Program-made: the position numbers and the translations under genes
Notes under the pieces: model-generated
Told to the model about the DNA's origin: nothing
The model's database searches: none
What the model saw: only the letters and a program-made list of their open reading frames with translations
From: Tricholoma matsutake
Taxonomy: Eukaryota; Basidiomycota; Agaricomycetes; Agaricales; Tricholomataceae
Reading direction: 5' to 3'
DNA length: 64,000 bases
Assembly (NCBI GenBank): GCA_026075535.2
Contig: AP026538.1
Span: 4,278,001 to 4,342,000, forward strand
In this document: piece by piece, positions 33,566 through 45,623 of the stretch
Layout of the letters: the number at the start of each line of letters is the position of its first letter
Position numbering within the stretch: the first letter of the stretch is position 1

Positions 33566-34544
33566 AACACCACACGCCACCACCTTTTACTGCTCCATGT
33601 TTGTTATCCATATGCGATGTCACATGCAGTTATGATCAAGGTACTGTAAGATGTTGACACGAGGCGGACAGCGCATCATTAATCAGAAAGGGGCAATCGA
33701 ATCTGTCTGTGTGAGTGATCAGCGTCTGAGCGCTATGGAGACCCTGAAGTTATTGGCGCTTGAGTCAGCACACACCGTGCTTTGTGGTCTCGAAAGCTTT
33801 CGTTTCAAATTATGGCAAGCTAGAGTGATCAGCTGAGTTTTGGTCGGCCGTGCAACCCGTCGGATTCGTTTTTTTGAGTGGTCCACTTGAGTTTAAAAAA
33901 AAGATGGGAGGTGTGTTTTTGTGAAGAAAGCTGTAGGACCGTTTTGGAGTAGCCATAAGGTAGAAAGGAGAATATAAGATATAATTTACATAAGTGAGAG
34001 TGATAGAGAAACAACAATATGAATTGATATTTTAGTGTCAATAATACCCAAATGAGTGGTAGCGGTGGTGTAGGAAGAGGTGCGTTAGGGCACAAAATTG
34101 GTATCCAATGCAAGTCCAATGACGTGTTTTTTCAAGACAGGGAGAGTGAGCGGGTGGCCAGGATTTGACTAAGGATAGAATTAGCGAAGGGTAGTATGCA
34201 TTTGGAGATAGAGCCTCTGCCTGCACGTTGGAGGACTAAGTCGCGTTCAATACACGCGTCTCGGTTACGCGTCAGGCACAGCCATTCCTTCCTGTAATGG
34301 TATCTTCGGCAGTGTTACCAGTCTCTTAAGGTACTATTCCGGATCTGATCACTACGTCAATGGAAACCGCCAAGTGGAGTGAGTAAAGACATTTGTCCAC
34401 TTTGCATACTGACGGGTGAAAGACAAAACACGTCAGTTGTTCAAGCTCCTCAGGTCGGTCCACATATCAGTAGGTTTACTACCACACGATTTCCAGATGC
34501 TACCGATATTCGAGAACAGTCGGCTGAGGGCGCCTACTAGTGGA
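33566..34544. other. Intergenic DNA
   Basis: Downstream region shared by the eS30 gene and the converging membrane-protein gene. No coding signal was recognised; AT-rich stretches lie at 33,890-34,030. Confidence 0.5.
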
Positions 34545-35458
34545 TCATTGCACCTTGTTCTTCACACCCTTCTTATCAGAGAGAACAACACCTGCACTCC
34601 AATGTACCTTCCAAACTCTTACGCCGAATAAAACGCTTAATACTGCTGCGGCTAGGGCCTGCGCCTGCAAGGAGTCCATCTTTGTCCCTTTCATCGACAG
34701 TACCCCTGTCCTATCCGAAGCAGCCGTGATATCTGAAAACGCCTCATGCCTTGTAGCAACCCCATGGATGGCTGCCACAAGGGCGCCACCCCAGAAATCA
34801 ACTGATCCCCAGAGTCCCGTACCAGCCCGAAAGAGTGGGGGGGTGGAAAAGGACCATGACGGGGTCCAAGTAGAGAGCGTGGCTGCGGTCAAACCACCCC
34901 CAGATGAGGCTAAGGCGCCTATTATCATGTGTGTTAGGGGAGAGAGAAGAAGGGTAGGGTGTACTGAAACAGAGGCGGACTGAGAAGGGATGGAGAGAAG
35001 AGTGATTGCTCCTGTGATAGCTACTGTACGCACGAGCGCATCGAGCGGGAATAGTATGGTGTCAAGTAGTTTGGGGTTGAGGAGATCAGGAAAGAGATTA
35101 AGAACAAGGGTAAGAGCGAGGTGAACAGTGATATAATTGATGTAGGGGTGTATGGAGTGCAACATGGGTTGAGGAAGAGCCAGGAGGTTGCGCGTTAGGA
35201 AAGTACCACCCCAACACTAGTAGTATCCCATATCAGCAAGTGGGTAAGTAAAACGTTGGACAATATACATACCATGACAAGGTATCCTGCAATATACGTC
35301 GCCCATGGAAGCGATGTGGACGATCGTCGGGTATTAGCTTGGAAAGCTACAGATATTCTGGCAGCATGAATGGTTGAAGCGAAGGGATATGGAAACCACG
35401 TTGGGTGAACAAGTCTGTTCAACTTCACCAGCGCAGTGGCAAGTACTTCAATGACCAT
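34545..35458 (-). CDS. Multi-pass membrane protein, TRIC-channel-like
   Basis: Two exons, 35,458-35,273 and 35,216-34,545, with a 56-bp GTATGT...TAG intron; 285 aa. Hydrophobic segments lie around residues 45-65 (WATYIAGYLVM, CWGGTFLT), 85-105 (NYITVHLALTLVLNLF), 115-140, 160-190 and 235-260. The order of motifs resembles trimeric intracellular cation channels: a GG motif and LPQPML after the second helix, a PLDAL(V)R segment where TRIC has its KEV-R helix, and a GAL-SSGGGLTA glycine-rich helix. This assignment rests on topology and local similarity only; otherwise it is an unknown fungal membrane protein. ATG at 35,458 was chosen. Confidence 0.6.
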
Positions 35459-35625
35459 CACTTATAAGGAACTGTCAATCACCTGATCGAACTTTGTATA
35501 TCTATAAGTCACACTCTACATACTTCTTCCCGAGTCAAGTAACGATCGTAGGAAGAAAGAAAGTAAGTTCAAGTTGACGTAAATGCCGCAAAAGAATCCA
35601 TCACAGAACACAAAACGCTAGATCC

Positions 35626-36975
35626 TCAGCATATCCAGTCAGCCTGACAACAAGGCGTCAGTACAGAAAATCTCAAGAAATATGCATGACTCACAGCGGG
35701 AATCCCAGGGGGACCGATACTCAGGTATGGTTTCTGACCGAGGCAATCGGCCACGCTCACCATCTTGTAGCCAGCCTTCTTGAGCACGCCAAGGGCATAC
35801 GGCAATGTTGAGTTACTGGAAGCTGTTAGATACATCCATTCAAGCAGGTTTAAAAACATTACGCAGTGGTTACTATTGGAAGTGGGATTAGCAAAGGACA
35901 AGCATCCTTTTGTACTATGGAACGCACGATAAACCTCATGATTGAGCGCCAAGATGGTACTCGGCTTTTTTAAGACGACGGCATCATAGACAGCATTTGT
36001 CTGTGCCACAGTGAAGTTGGAGGAGTCCCCAGAGCTATGAGAAAAGACTAGTCAGACTCCTAGATAGAGAAAGAAAACACGACTAGCGCACTCCAAGTCC
36101 CACGTCACGGCGGTCTGCCCACGTGAGCCGGCTACCGTTAACACGAGGTCGTTGTAGCTGCCAAAAGCTACCACGATGATTGGAAAGGGGTCATAAAATC
36201 ACTTGAACTGTAGACCTACGAGGACGGAAAAAGGCAGGGACAACTCCTAGAATCCTTTGAATTGCCTCTACAAAGCATGTAAGATCAGATACAGTGTGAT
36301 ACGTCGTTACCTACGGTCAGTGCGTGCCATTTCGGACGTGACTACCATGGAGTTGGTGAGCAACAAGAGAATCAGGAAAGGATGTGATCGTACTGTTGGC
36401 TTGAGTAAGGGTGGCAAGATCCAGATGTGCCCATGTATGGGAGCATACTTGGTGTCCGTTAGAGTAAGCATACTGGACACGCTTTATATTATCAGCGCTG
36501 TAAATGCACTCATCTACAGCTAGTCGTGAGTTATTTGGTCTAGCGACTCAATAAGAGAACACCTACAATTGTTTCCGTCTAGCATCGCAAGACCACATCC
36601 ACTGAGCGATGAGAGAAGGCCATAGTTTGAAAGAAAACGTACTGAAGAAGAAAGTCCCGACTGCTCCGGCAGCCTTGAGAGTGTCAACGACTGTTTGCCT
36701 AAATATAATGGATGAGCGAACAATGCAACATTGGGATAGAAAGCCATGTTCGCACAAGTAAGTGAAGGGGCCGTCGTCCTGATAATAAAGTGTTAGGCAA
36801 TCATAAAAGGAACCACGTCAATATTACTAACGAAAGTTAACGCAACAGTGCCAGGAACGGTGCAGGAAGTGATGAGCGCAGCCTTCGGGGGCAATGCTCT
36901 CGTGACTGGATCTGAAGATGGCGATGCAAAAGCAAAGGCTGCAATGGTAAGAGCAATAGTGGTAGAGAAGAGCAT
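35626..36975 (-). CDS. Chitin deacetylase-like polysaccharide deacetylase (CE4), 12 exons
   Basis: Removes acetyl groups from chitin during wall remodelling. Exons (minus): 36,975-36,832, 36,778-36,756, 36,698-36,643, 36,578-36,567, 36,519-36,394, 36,341-36,315, 36,267-36,220, 36,167-36,092, 36,034-35,928, 35,872-35,863, 35,815-35,695, 35,643-35,626. The 768 bases give 255 aa with a signal peptide (MLFSTTIALTIAAFAFAS). The NodB motifs are complete: TFDDGP (Asp pair, residues 49-50, split by intron 1), HTWAH (106-110, metal His), RPPFGSYND, WDLDSGD and ILALNHE. All introns are GT-AG and 47-64 bp. Exons of 10 and 12 bases are remarkable. Catalytic residues are intact, so it is probably active and secreted. 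Confidence 0.9.
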
Positions 36976-38442
36976 GGCGGAAGATGAGGGAATATAAACA
37001 TCAAGCACGAAAGCTGACAGGATTTATAGTCTGTTATGGAGCCATCCCGTTGTCAGACCCGCAATGATATAATTATGTGTCTTTCCGAGAGCGAAACGGA
37101 GGGCATAGGAGATGATCGCGTTCGCTCGGCGCGGATGCGAGCCGTTTAGTCGGAAGTTTAGCTAGCACACGGATGAGAATTTGCCTCCGCCGTTTGGGAT
37201 GGAGGCTGCAGGCAGACAGAAATAAACACTGCGCCCGCCTTAACCGCCCGCTCGACCGCCGCCGCCAAGTTCATCTCATGCATGAGAGCTCATGACTGTC
37301 TTGCATGGAGATAAATGGCTTGTCAGAGACTCCGATAAACACAGCTATGGTGTACTGAGCGTAACTTGAGGCGCGGAACAAAAGTAGGATTTGGTTTGGA
37401 TTTGGTGAGATTTGGTGCCGACCCGCGACGTCGTCTTTTAAGAATCATCACTGCGGTCTTGGTTCTCCTTTATATCCGGATATCTTGAATAGCCCAGTAC
37501 TGGCGTCAAGGACGGTTGGCCACTTCGGAAGTTCGGTTCTCAAGTTCATTTGTCTTAAAGGTCCCAATGACGGCAATCTACGTCAATTCAGGAGGCATAT
37601 TTCGAGTTTGCCATCGCCCTGGAAGTTCGCAGTCGCAGACTATCTGGCCCCTCTTCTGGAAAACACTATCAGGACTACCGACATTACTACTGTTCGAACC
37701 TGTCAATAAACACTTTTCCTCCTAGAGGATCGGGCAGACGCCACTTCGAAAATCCGTCCCAAGCCTCTCGTGCAATTTCAAAAGTGTTCGGAAGCTTCGA
37801 GAACAAGATCCCGTGATGCCTTGGACACGCTTTGCTTGCGTTCGACCTACTTACTACTAGTTAGGGGAGGAAAGAATCCCAAGTGGTAATAACTGGTGAG
37901 TCGGAATAGCAGCCACAAATAGGTTCACGGGATACAAGGGTGGCACATGATTTTGTTGGTGTCTTTGAAATTGGACGTCACCACTCGGATCATGTCGAGG
38001 CCTTTGCATCTCTCGTCCCAAGCAAGGATGAATCTGCATCATACCATTCTTGTTACAACTATTAAACTGCAACTGTCTATTTTTTTGCCAATACTTATGC
38101 GTCTGGTCTTTCATTATCGCGGGTTTTTATGCAAAACCTGTAAATCGGACGTGAAAAGCTTCTTCAGTGTATGGTAGCACCATGCTTTGGAGTTCCTATG
38201 ACCTTCAGCGGCCTGGAAAGGTCCTACTTGAATCGAAGTAAGGGAACTGATTTAAATTTGCCACCTACATATACCAATACATAATAACATATCAAGTTAC
38301 TTACAAACAAATTGAAGTCACACCACCGCGTTGTCTTTGAAACCATACGACGCGTTCACCTCCTGCGTATAAAGAATCTCTGCTTGTAACACGCACCATA
38401 TCCAACTTCGAACAGGACTTGTGCGATCTCTGCAGCTCCCCC
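36976..38442. other. Divergent intergenic region between CE4 and Kre9/Knh1-like genes
   Basis: It must hold the promoters of both flanking genes, which are transcribed away from each other. Two GATAAA/GATAAT-like motifs lie near 37,310-37,340. No gene recognised. Confidence 0.5.
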
Positions 38443-39388
38443 ATGTTCTTACGCACAAAATCAAGACTGAGGACAGCGACTAAAACACACTACCTAGCCT
38501 TTCTCGCCCTCTTGCAGCTCACAACGGTTCAAGTCCTCGCTTCTGTCTATCCTACGCAGCCTATTGCAGATACCGTGTACGCATCGGGACAGCTCGCACA
38601 GGTCAAGTGGAGAGATGACGGGCGGGCCCCTCGACTTAAGAATATGGGTTTCATGTCAATCGACTTATATGTCAGTTCAGAGGGATCAACAAATAATATA
38701 AAAGTAAGTTGTCTCTATTCTATTGAAAACTTACTGCTTTGGTTGGGCGAGGAGTGGGAGTGGGCCTGACCTGGACAACCACATTTTGTAATATGCTCTC
38801 ACTGATCAAACGGACTCGTTGATACATAGAACTATGTTGCATCGCTGGCCAAAGACGTAGCTCCCATTGCGCGTTCACATACAGTCATCATACCTCAAAC
38901 TTTGCCAACCAACGCCTCTCTCTTGTACGTCCTTCATTTCACCCTCGTTCATCTTTACTTACACCTGCATGCTCAGTAACTTGCATTTCAAACCTTCATC
39001 TCCGCATTCACATCTGTACTCGCAATCACACCAACGCACAAGTCTACATCCACATGCACACAAGCCTGAAACGATCTACTCCGCAGACTTTCAAATTGTA
39101 ACTCTAACGCAAACAGCCGATTCGGACCCAAACACGGATCCATTCCCAGTTCTCTCGCTGCTTCATCCACAATCACAGTCTACTCCAACACCGAGCAGTG
39201 AACCCACCTCTGCGACAATAGTTCATGCCGACCCGCTATGGGATGACACTGATGAAGATCAAAAAAATACGCAGGCGCAGGCCCCACTTCACAACGGAAA
39301 CCGAAGACGGGAACGGATGGAGAAGGCAAAGCTCAGAATCCTGTTCATGCTCTGGCCCGCACTAGTTGGCGTTTCGATGGCTGTTTGA
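38443..39388 (+). CDS. Kre9/Knh1-like secreted, probably GPI-anchored wall protein
   Basis: Exons 38,443-38,703, 38,830-38,924 and 38,977-39,388, with introns of 126 and 52 bp; 768 bases, 255 aa. An N-terminal hydrophobic stretch (YLAFLALLQLTTVQVLA) is a signal peptide or anchor. The domain starting VYPTQPIADTVYASGQLAQVKWRDD resembles the Kre9/Knh1 N-terminal fold of basidiomycete Ser/Thr-rich wall proteins, and continues through IDLYV, YVASLAKDVAPIA and ETIYSADFQIV. A Ser/Thr/Pro-rich segment follows, and the C-terminus ends in a hydrophobic tail (LRILFMLWPALVGVSMAV) suited to GPI attachment. Role in beta-glucan assembly is inferred from the family. Intron 1 is long and less certain. Confidence 0.72.
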
Positions 39389-39779
39389 CTTGGGCCCAGG
39401 ATAACCTCTCTTGTTTGTATTGGTTTGTGTTTCTGTAGCACCTTCTAGCTTGTATCCATACCTAATAATGTATCCTGTCGTTCCAATTGCATGGTCATCC
39501 TTCTTTTTTTCTTTCGGTTTCTAATCCGTCGAGTACCAGTGTATGCGCGTAGTAACGTGTCTTCGCCAGTTCATTTGACTACAAGTGCGCCTCCTTAATG
39601 ATAAAACCCTGATCCATACCTTTCAATCAAATAACGTATATTCAATGTTCGAGCTGGGTTTGCAGTGATATTTTTGGCTCTCAGAATTACATCATCCCGT
39701 GTAGGACACAAGTCACATTGATCATACCAAGTACAGTCCAATATTGGTATACATACATACCCTTATCGTCTACCTACCT
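39389..39779. other. Convergent intergenic spacer
   Basis: Contains the 3' ends of the Kre9/Knh1-like and aldo-keto reductase transcripts. Nothing else seen. Confidence 0.5.
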
Positions 39780-41216
39780 TCACAGCACATCGATCCCCAA
39801 ATACGAGCATACACTCAATGCAGCAGCACCCATCAGGGAGACGACCACCAGTCTGCGAAGGAATGTCTTGGCTTTGAATTGCTTGGCACCCTGCGCGCCT
39901 GCTTCGTCTAGTGCAGAGACGTCCTGGGGCGTAAGCTCTAAAAAAGTAGACATCTGACTCGGAAGCGAATAAAGATAAGGTGGGGTTGACGTACGGAGAT
40001 CGCCGGCGCGGAGGTATCCCTCTAGTCTGTATTTCTTAGAGCTAGTGCTATTATGTAGCAAAATTTGTCAGATAAATGCAAGGTGTCATGGTGCGATTGA
40101 CAGCACTTACGTGACAACTACCGCTCCTTTAGCCTTAACCCACGCGAGAAGTACCTGGTCCGCTGTCGCGTCGAGCCTGGTCGCAATGCTGTTCAGAGGG
40201 GCATCGAGAGGTCCTCCGGGCCTCGAGGTAATGGGGCTGTGTGTGATGAAATTATTATGAAGTACTGTGAAGGAATGAAATATGTATACGCACATGAGGG
40301 CACTGTATGCTTCAATTACGATGTTATGTTTAGCTGCGTATTCAAGAATAGGCGCTTGTTGGGCGTAGACATATGGGTGGAGCAGGATCTGCGCAGCCAT
40401 GGGTCAAAGGCGCTGCTTTGAACATTTCAAATATGATATCCATGCGTACTTGATTGGCCACCGGAAGGACTTTGGCGGATGCCAACAGGATCTCGAGGTG
40501 TTGGACGGCAAAATTGCTGACCCCGATGCTCCTACAGAGAATGTAAAAATTGGAAAGAGAACATCATGTACGAATGAGGCTTACTTGACCAACCCCTTCG
40601 CTTTGATTTCTTCCATCTGCTTCCAGGCGGTGGGTATGTCGGGGACAGCAAGACGAGGGTTGTGTATAAGGTACAGGTCGATGTACGACACTCCAAGCTA
40701 CAAAGAAAATGGAAGATAGTGAGCAATGAGAAGTAAGAGATACCTACATTCTTCAAGCTGTTGTTAATCGAGGAAGGGATGTCTAGGCCATCCACACCAG
40801 AATATTTAGTGGTTATAAATATATCGGTGCGTGCAAGGCCGCTCTCGCGGATGGCAGTCCCAGCTTCGGCCTCATTTCGGTACGCCTGAGCTGTATCTGT
40901 AAAAGACGAGGACCGCTTAACATCGGAAAATATCGGGCGGCTTACCAGGCGACCTACCGACGTGATTGAAGCCGACAGAGATGGCTTGGTCTACCTGATC
41001 GATTGGTCCTTGGCCATTTCCCATCTTCCACGTTCCAAATCTATAGCCAAACCAAGACTGATATGTGCCCCGTCTAATCCACGTAACACAGTAATTACGC
41101 ACGCGATACTTGGAATTGAGTGTCCTGGAGAAATCGACTATTAGAGATCTATCTTGAGTGAGCCGATGATAACATGGAGATTTACCGTCATTGAGCTTGA
41201 TAATGTCCCAAGGCAT
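39780..41216 (-). CDS. Aldo-keto reductase with a C-terminal membrane anchor, 10 exons
   Basis: An NADPH-dependent carbonyl reductase of the AKR family. Exons (minus): 41,216-41,186, 41,124-41,103, 41,040-40,958, 40,896-40,748, 40,697-40,585, 40,531-40,450, 40,388-40,294, 40,236-40,111, 40,047-39,995, 39,937-39,780. The 912 bases give 303 aa. The catalytic tetrad is visible: Asp and Tyr in HVDTAQAYRNE, Lys in TTKYSG and His in YLIHNP; the cofactor region is SIGVSNF. After the normal AKR end (LTPQDVSALDEAGAQGAKQ) comes RRLVVVSLMGAAALSVCSYL, a single hydrophobic helix at the very C-terminus. This predicts a tail-anchored enzyme on ER or mitochondrial membranes. All introns are GT-AG and 50-63 bp. 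Confidence 0.88.
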
Positions 41217-42413
41217 GGTGAACGTCGAACTTCAGTGAACGCGAATAAAGTTATGTCATGAGACTGCCCAGTGTGTGAACAACGGATTTAGTCCAAGTCC
41301 AAGAATAGTACGTTTCTATCACACGCGGATGCTCAGTAACAAAGGATTTTCACATAGTCACGTGACTGTCAGGAGGCTATAGTCATGATGTCAAATAGAC
41401 TTTAGTGTGGCAGATAGTGATGTGCGCGGCTCGGCTCAAAGCCGTAAGCCGGCCGAGCCCTAAAAAGCCGAGCCTGCGTGGGCCGTAGTGACAGCTTCAC
41501 AGGGCCCACAGCTCTCAAGAAAGCCGTAAGCCGTGGCCTTAGCTGCGGCTTTTGGTAATGACACATCGAACTTGAACTCCTTCTCAAAACAGATTTCACC
41601 GACAATTGTATTTACTCTTGTTTGTAAATTTGTCCATGTCAACAACTTTATCGCGTGATTGACGCGTCGATGCATCTCATTTTCATGATCGAGATTCGAG
41701 AACGCATAGTTTAGGTAGGTCATATCTTCTGAACCTGTGTTAACTTCTACTACATGGGCAGGCATTTCTATTAACCCCAAGTTAAGATGGATGCCCTTGA
41801 AGCGTGGTTTAATAGAGTAGAACCCAGGGTGGAAAAGAGAGTGGTTAATCCAGGTTAGCTCATGTGAGGGTTAACCTCAGCATGGGATTATGTTAAACTG
41901 GGGTCATAATGGGATTTGTATTGGGTATGGTCCTCGCAGCGCAAATATTACTTTCAATCGCCAGATGCATTTCAAAAAATAGCTAGCCAAAATAGGAAAA
42001 CAACACATTTGGATTGCACAATATAGAATACAACCCTATGAAATGATGATAGAATACTACTAAATTCTACCATGGCAGTCCACTACATTCACCAACTACA
42101 CCAGGCAGGCAATCATACTGGTCTGTCGTCCAATGACAATTGAAGAGAGATAAAGTTCAGGACATTGTGGATCTGGAAAGCTGAATATATGCACACCACT
42201 GGCAGTTGACTATGATGCTCATCCAAACCAAGTGCTCTTCACCCCCTCATGATTTGAATTGTGTGCCGGTGGATGAGATGGAGGAGAAATTGTACACATT
42301 CGACACCATATTTGATGCAACCCACAAGACCGGGTTATGATACAATCATCAAGAAACCACAAACAATGTGGAGACACCCACACATGGGCTGGTGAGCTCA
42401 ACAGGCAGAGGCT
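41217..42413. other. Repeat-rich intergenic DNA with a possible hAT remnant
   Basis: From 41,415 the sequence TAGTGATGTGCGCGGCTC begins a GC-rich block with the inverted motif GGCTCGGCT / AGCCGAGCC to about 41,560, which resembles hAT ends and subterminal repeats. A matching far end was not found. Between 41,830 and 41,900 there are several GGTTAA/TTAACC motifs. No host gene recognised. Confidence 0.35.
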
Positions 42414-42786
42414 CTAGTGTTGCCTTGACCAACTTGGGGCATTTTTGTATTTTCAAAATAACTTGACACAATGCACTCAGCCTGCTTAGTGTTGAGAGAA
42501 GACCCATCGACTTTTGGGGCTCCCTATCTATGTAAATATTCTCAGAATTCTATACAATTTATTGGAGTTGATATTGCCTTTGACTCATTTTTGTCAAGTC
42601 AACCAGCAAAAATGAGTCAAAGGCAATATCAACTCCAATAAATTGTATAGAATTCTGAGAATATTTACATAGATAGGGAGCCCCAAAAGTTGATGGGTCC
42701 TCTCTCAACACTAAGCAGGCTGACTGCATTGTGTCAAGTTATTTTAAAAATACAAAAATCCCCCAAGTCGGTCAAGGCAACACTAG
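42414..42786. repeat. Near-perfect palindrome, 2 x 180 bp with a 13-bp loop
   Basis: Arms 42,414-42,593 and 42,607-42,786 are reverse complements with about six mismatches, all in the outer part; the inner 75 bp are identical. The ends start CTAGTGTTGCCTTGAC. A transcript would form a very stable hairpin. No coding frame. Confidence 0.92.
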
Positions 42787-44860
42787 GCAAAGCTGTGTTC
42801 AAGCACTGAATGAGCACTAAGGACACCAAAATCAAGGAGATGGTTGAAGTCCAAGTCAAACATAGATCAAATCAATGACCAAATACATAATTCACGTGAC
42901 TTACACTCATTGTGTCTGACTCTGAGTCGCTCTCTCCATTGCATTCAATCATTGCTCTTTCAATTTGTAATGAGCCTTTCTTGTGGGTACCAACAGTGCA
43001 TTTATGTTCTTTGTAATTGACTCATGCATGTAGAATAATGGGAACAACATCACTGATTATACTGCTGCTTTATCACTCACATGCTGACATGGAAAAGTCC
43101 AGCCCCTTGTGCAGTAAACTCAGGCTGTTGCTGATACACTCTGTCATCCAACCCAGAGTCACCCTGTGATACAGTAACAGGACTGCTAGGGCTTGGACGA
43201 GCAGAGGAGCCAGAATCAATCCCAACATCCATGTCTGACCCTGAAAAGTGTGCATTGTCAAGACAGATTAACTTGTTAACATAACTGTGAAGGAGCATCA
43301 GTATACCAATTGGAGCTTGTTGATCCATGCACATACTCTTTCCATTGTGTGCCTACCAAGTGACGACCATGTTTTGCAATCTCCTTCATGAAAAATGCAT
43401 CAACCTTGCTCCAGAAGTCTTCGCCTTTTGGTATCCATTCACCTGTAGTTCATTTTCACTTCTTCTTGATATGCATGCCTTCAGTGTCTTCAGGGCTTTC
43501 TTCATCAGACTCATCTGGTGTTCTGACAAGATCTGGGTTGTCAAGTATAAACCTCCGCTGTAGTTTCACATCAGTTCAATATTTTCTGGATGAATGTGAG
43601 AATGCCATACCAAAATTACATTGTGAATTGTAAGCCCATGGTCAAGCCCATCCCCAAATCCTCCGTGCTTGTACTTCATTGCTGATTCATATGTGAATTC
43701 AGCAATGGACTGACAGCTTTCAGGTGATACACTATCTTGCAGCTGAATGGCAGTAAGTGAGTGACTTGGGGAATGTCCTCGGCCAGGACAAACATACTTC
43801 TTGTCAAAACATGTTCCGAACACTGGAGCATGTTTTCTTGATCAATGAGGTGAGCTGTTTCTTGCGTGCAGGACTCCCAAACACATTTTCCAGCTTTATT
43901 CCAGTACACTCTTTGCTCAAAACAGCCTTTCAGAGGTGGTGTAAGTGCATGTCACTGTGGGTGGCAGCCTATAGACTTACTTTGACATCAACATGCATGG
44001 TGGTGAATGCAGTGTGTGTTGCTTGGTATATCACATCTTGGGCCATGCCCCATATATTGGCCTATAAAGACCAGGTAACATTGATGTGCTTCTTCAGGTA
44101 ACAAAAATTCATGTACCCACTGTTCAACTGTGAATGTAAATGTCTGCTCAAGGTGTATCTTCAGATCTGTGAATAGTCCTTTCAAATCTCCAATTTCTTG
44201 CTGAGCAGCTGCTCATTTCCGCTTTGCTCCCTCACTGTAGACCACTGCCATCATGTAGAGGCATGTCAAAAGGTCAGCTTGTGAAAGTGCTGGGGGAATG
44301 CATCCCAACTGGTATGTGTTAAGTCATCTATACTGCATCATCAGATACACAAGACTACTTACCCTCACAAACCCATGTAGATTAGCACGCTGCTGTTGAT
44401 CCAGGTTAAAATCTTTGGCTAAGGTATCAACCACCAATGGTTCTACAACATTAAAGGTGGACAGTGAGGAGGGTGCTGGTGATCCTCTCAGCCCAGTATC
44501 CTGGTTGGAAGGTGTATAAAATCCAGGGCCCCCTGAATGGTCAGTTGATGGATGGGGAGGAGAAGCAAAGCTAAAGCTGGAGTCATTGCTGCGGTGGAAC
44601 ATGTCTGAGACATTGTCACAGGACTGATATGTGGATGTGTTCATGTTGGGTGGCAAATGTAAATCCATCTTGAGGTAGGTGTGTGTAATAAGGTGAGCTT
44701 TTATAATAATGCGCTATGGTTGCATGTGTATATTTTGTTGATTCCAATTTTGAAGACGCGACACATTGTTTATGTCCATCGTGCACGAGAAGTATAAAAT
44801 GGTGGGATATTTGCCATTGTTGTAGCTCTGGATATCCTGCCACATTTGACCCTGATCTTG
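42787..44860 (-). pseudogene. Decayed coding remnants of unknown function
   Basis: Several short minus-strand segments look like protein but cannot be joined. They include a Ser/Pro-rich start (44,668-44,324, MDLHLPPNMNTS ... VVDTLAKDFNLDQQQRANL), a segment near 44,185-43,988 (TVEQWVHEFLLPEEAHQ), one at 43,823-43,566 (EFTYESAMKYKHGGFGDG ... LTIHNVILVWHS), and a stretch near 43,450-43,360 readable as WIPKGEDFWSKVDAFFMKE. Stops and frame changes separate them. The family is not recognised; a multi-exon gene or a transposon-associated gene is possible. Confidence 0.3.
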
Positions 44861-45293
44861 ACTGTCATGAAAGCTGAATGACAACCTCAGGCTTCATTAT
44901 GAGAGGCTCACTTTTGTCCCAAATACACCAGTACACCTTCAAAGCTCCCAAGGTTACCCCGAGCTTCTGTACAAAGGTCAACGGTACAAGGCTTGACAAC
45001 CAGGTTAGTGGGCACTATGTTACTTCTGCTCTGCGCTTACCATTGGTATCAGTCTTTTCAATGGTGGTGCTTTAGACAGTCAACTCACAGATTCACAATA
45101 TATCTGCAATATTACAGGAGAACGTGGTAAGTATTACACATTTGCTCATTCGTCAGACTAGGACTGACTAAAGCATCCTGTAGATGCTTCACAGTGTGAC
45201 AATATATTCATGGAGTTGCAGTTTGATGAGCACATTCAGGACCAGTGCTGTAATAAATCTTGGTACACTTCTGACTCATACCTTCCCTAACAT

Positions 45294-45623
45294 GTGTGTG
45301 TAGTGGCCCCTCAGGTTCAACAAAAGCTCAGTCCAAGTCCAATCAAAGTCAAGTGTTCTGATTGGCTAGTGCTGCTCACTCCTTCACCACGGTCACATCC
45401 TGCAATTACAGTTGCCATTTCTCCAGAGGAACTCAACATCATCGATGTAGTACATTTATCACATTGGGCTGACATGGAAAGACTGGAACAGGAGCTCTCA
45501 GAGGAGAAGCAAGGTGCGGGGAGGCTACGTGCAGAGTGTAGACAGTTGTGGATAAGGATCAGCAAACTCATGGTAGTATTGGAGGAGAATAACATTGAGA
45601 TACCCATTTCTGCCAATGTGTAA
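45294..45623 (+). CDS. Short unknown ORF with a coiled-coil segment
   Basis: A 109-aa frame whose C-terminal half (DMERLEQELSEEKQGAGRLRAECRQLW) is a typical coiled coil. No homologue recognised. The surroundings are repeat-rich, so it may be an exon or a transposon fragment. The start codon is uncertain, because GTGTGTGTAG precedes the frame. Confidence 0.25.
   Translation: MCVVAPQVQQKLSPSPIKVKCSDWLVLLTPSPRSHPAITVAISPEELNIIDVVHLSHWADMERLEQELSEEKQGAGRLRAECRQLWIRISKLMVVLEENNIEIPISANV

Noticed and set aside
34540..34983. Plus-strand 147-aa ORF
   Set aside because: It lies antisense to the membrane-protein gene, whose two-exon frame and hydrophobic helices are coherent.
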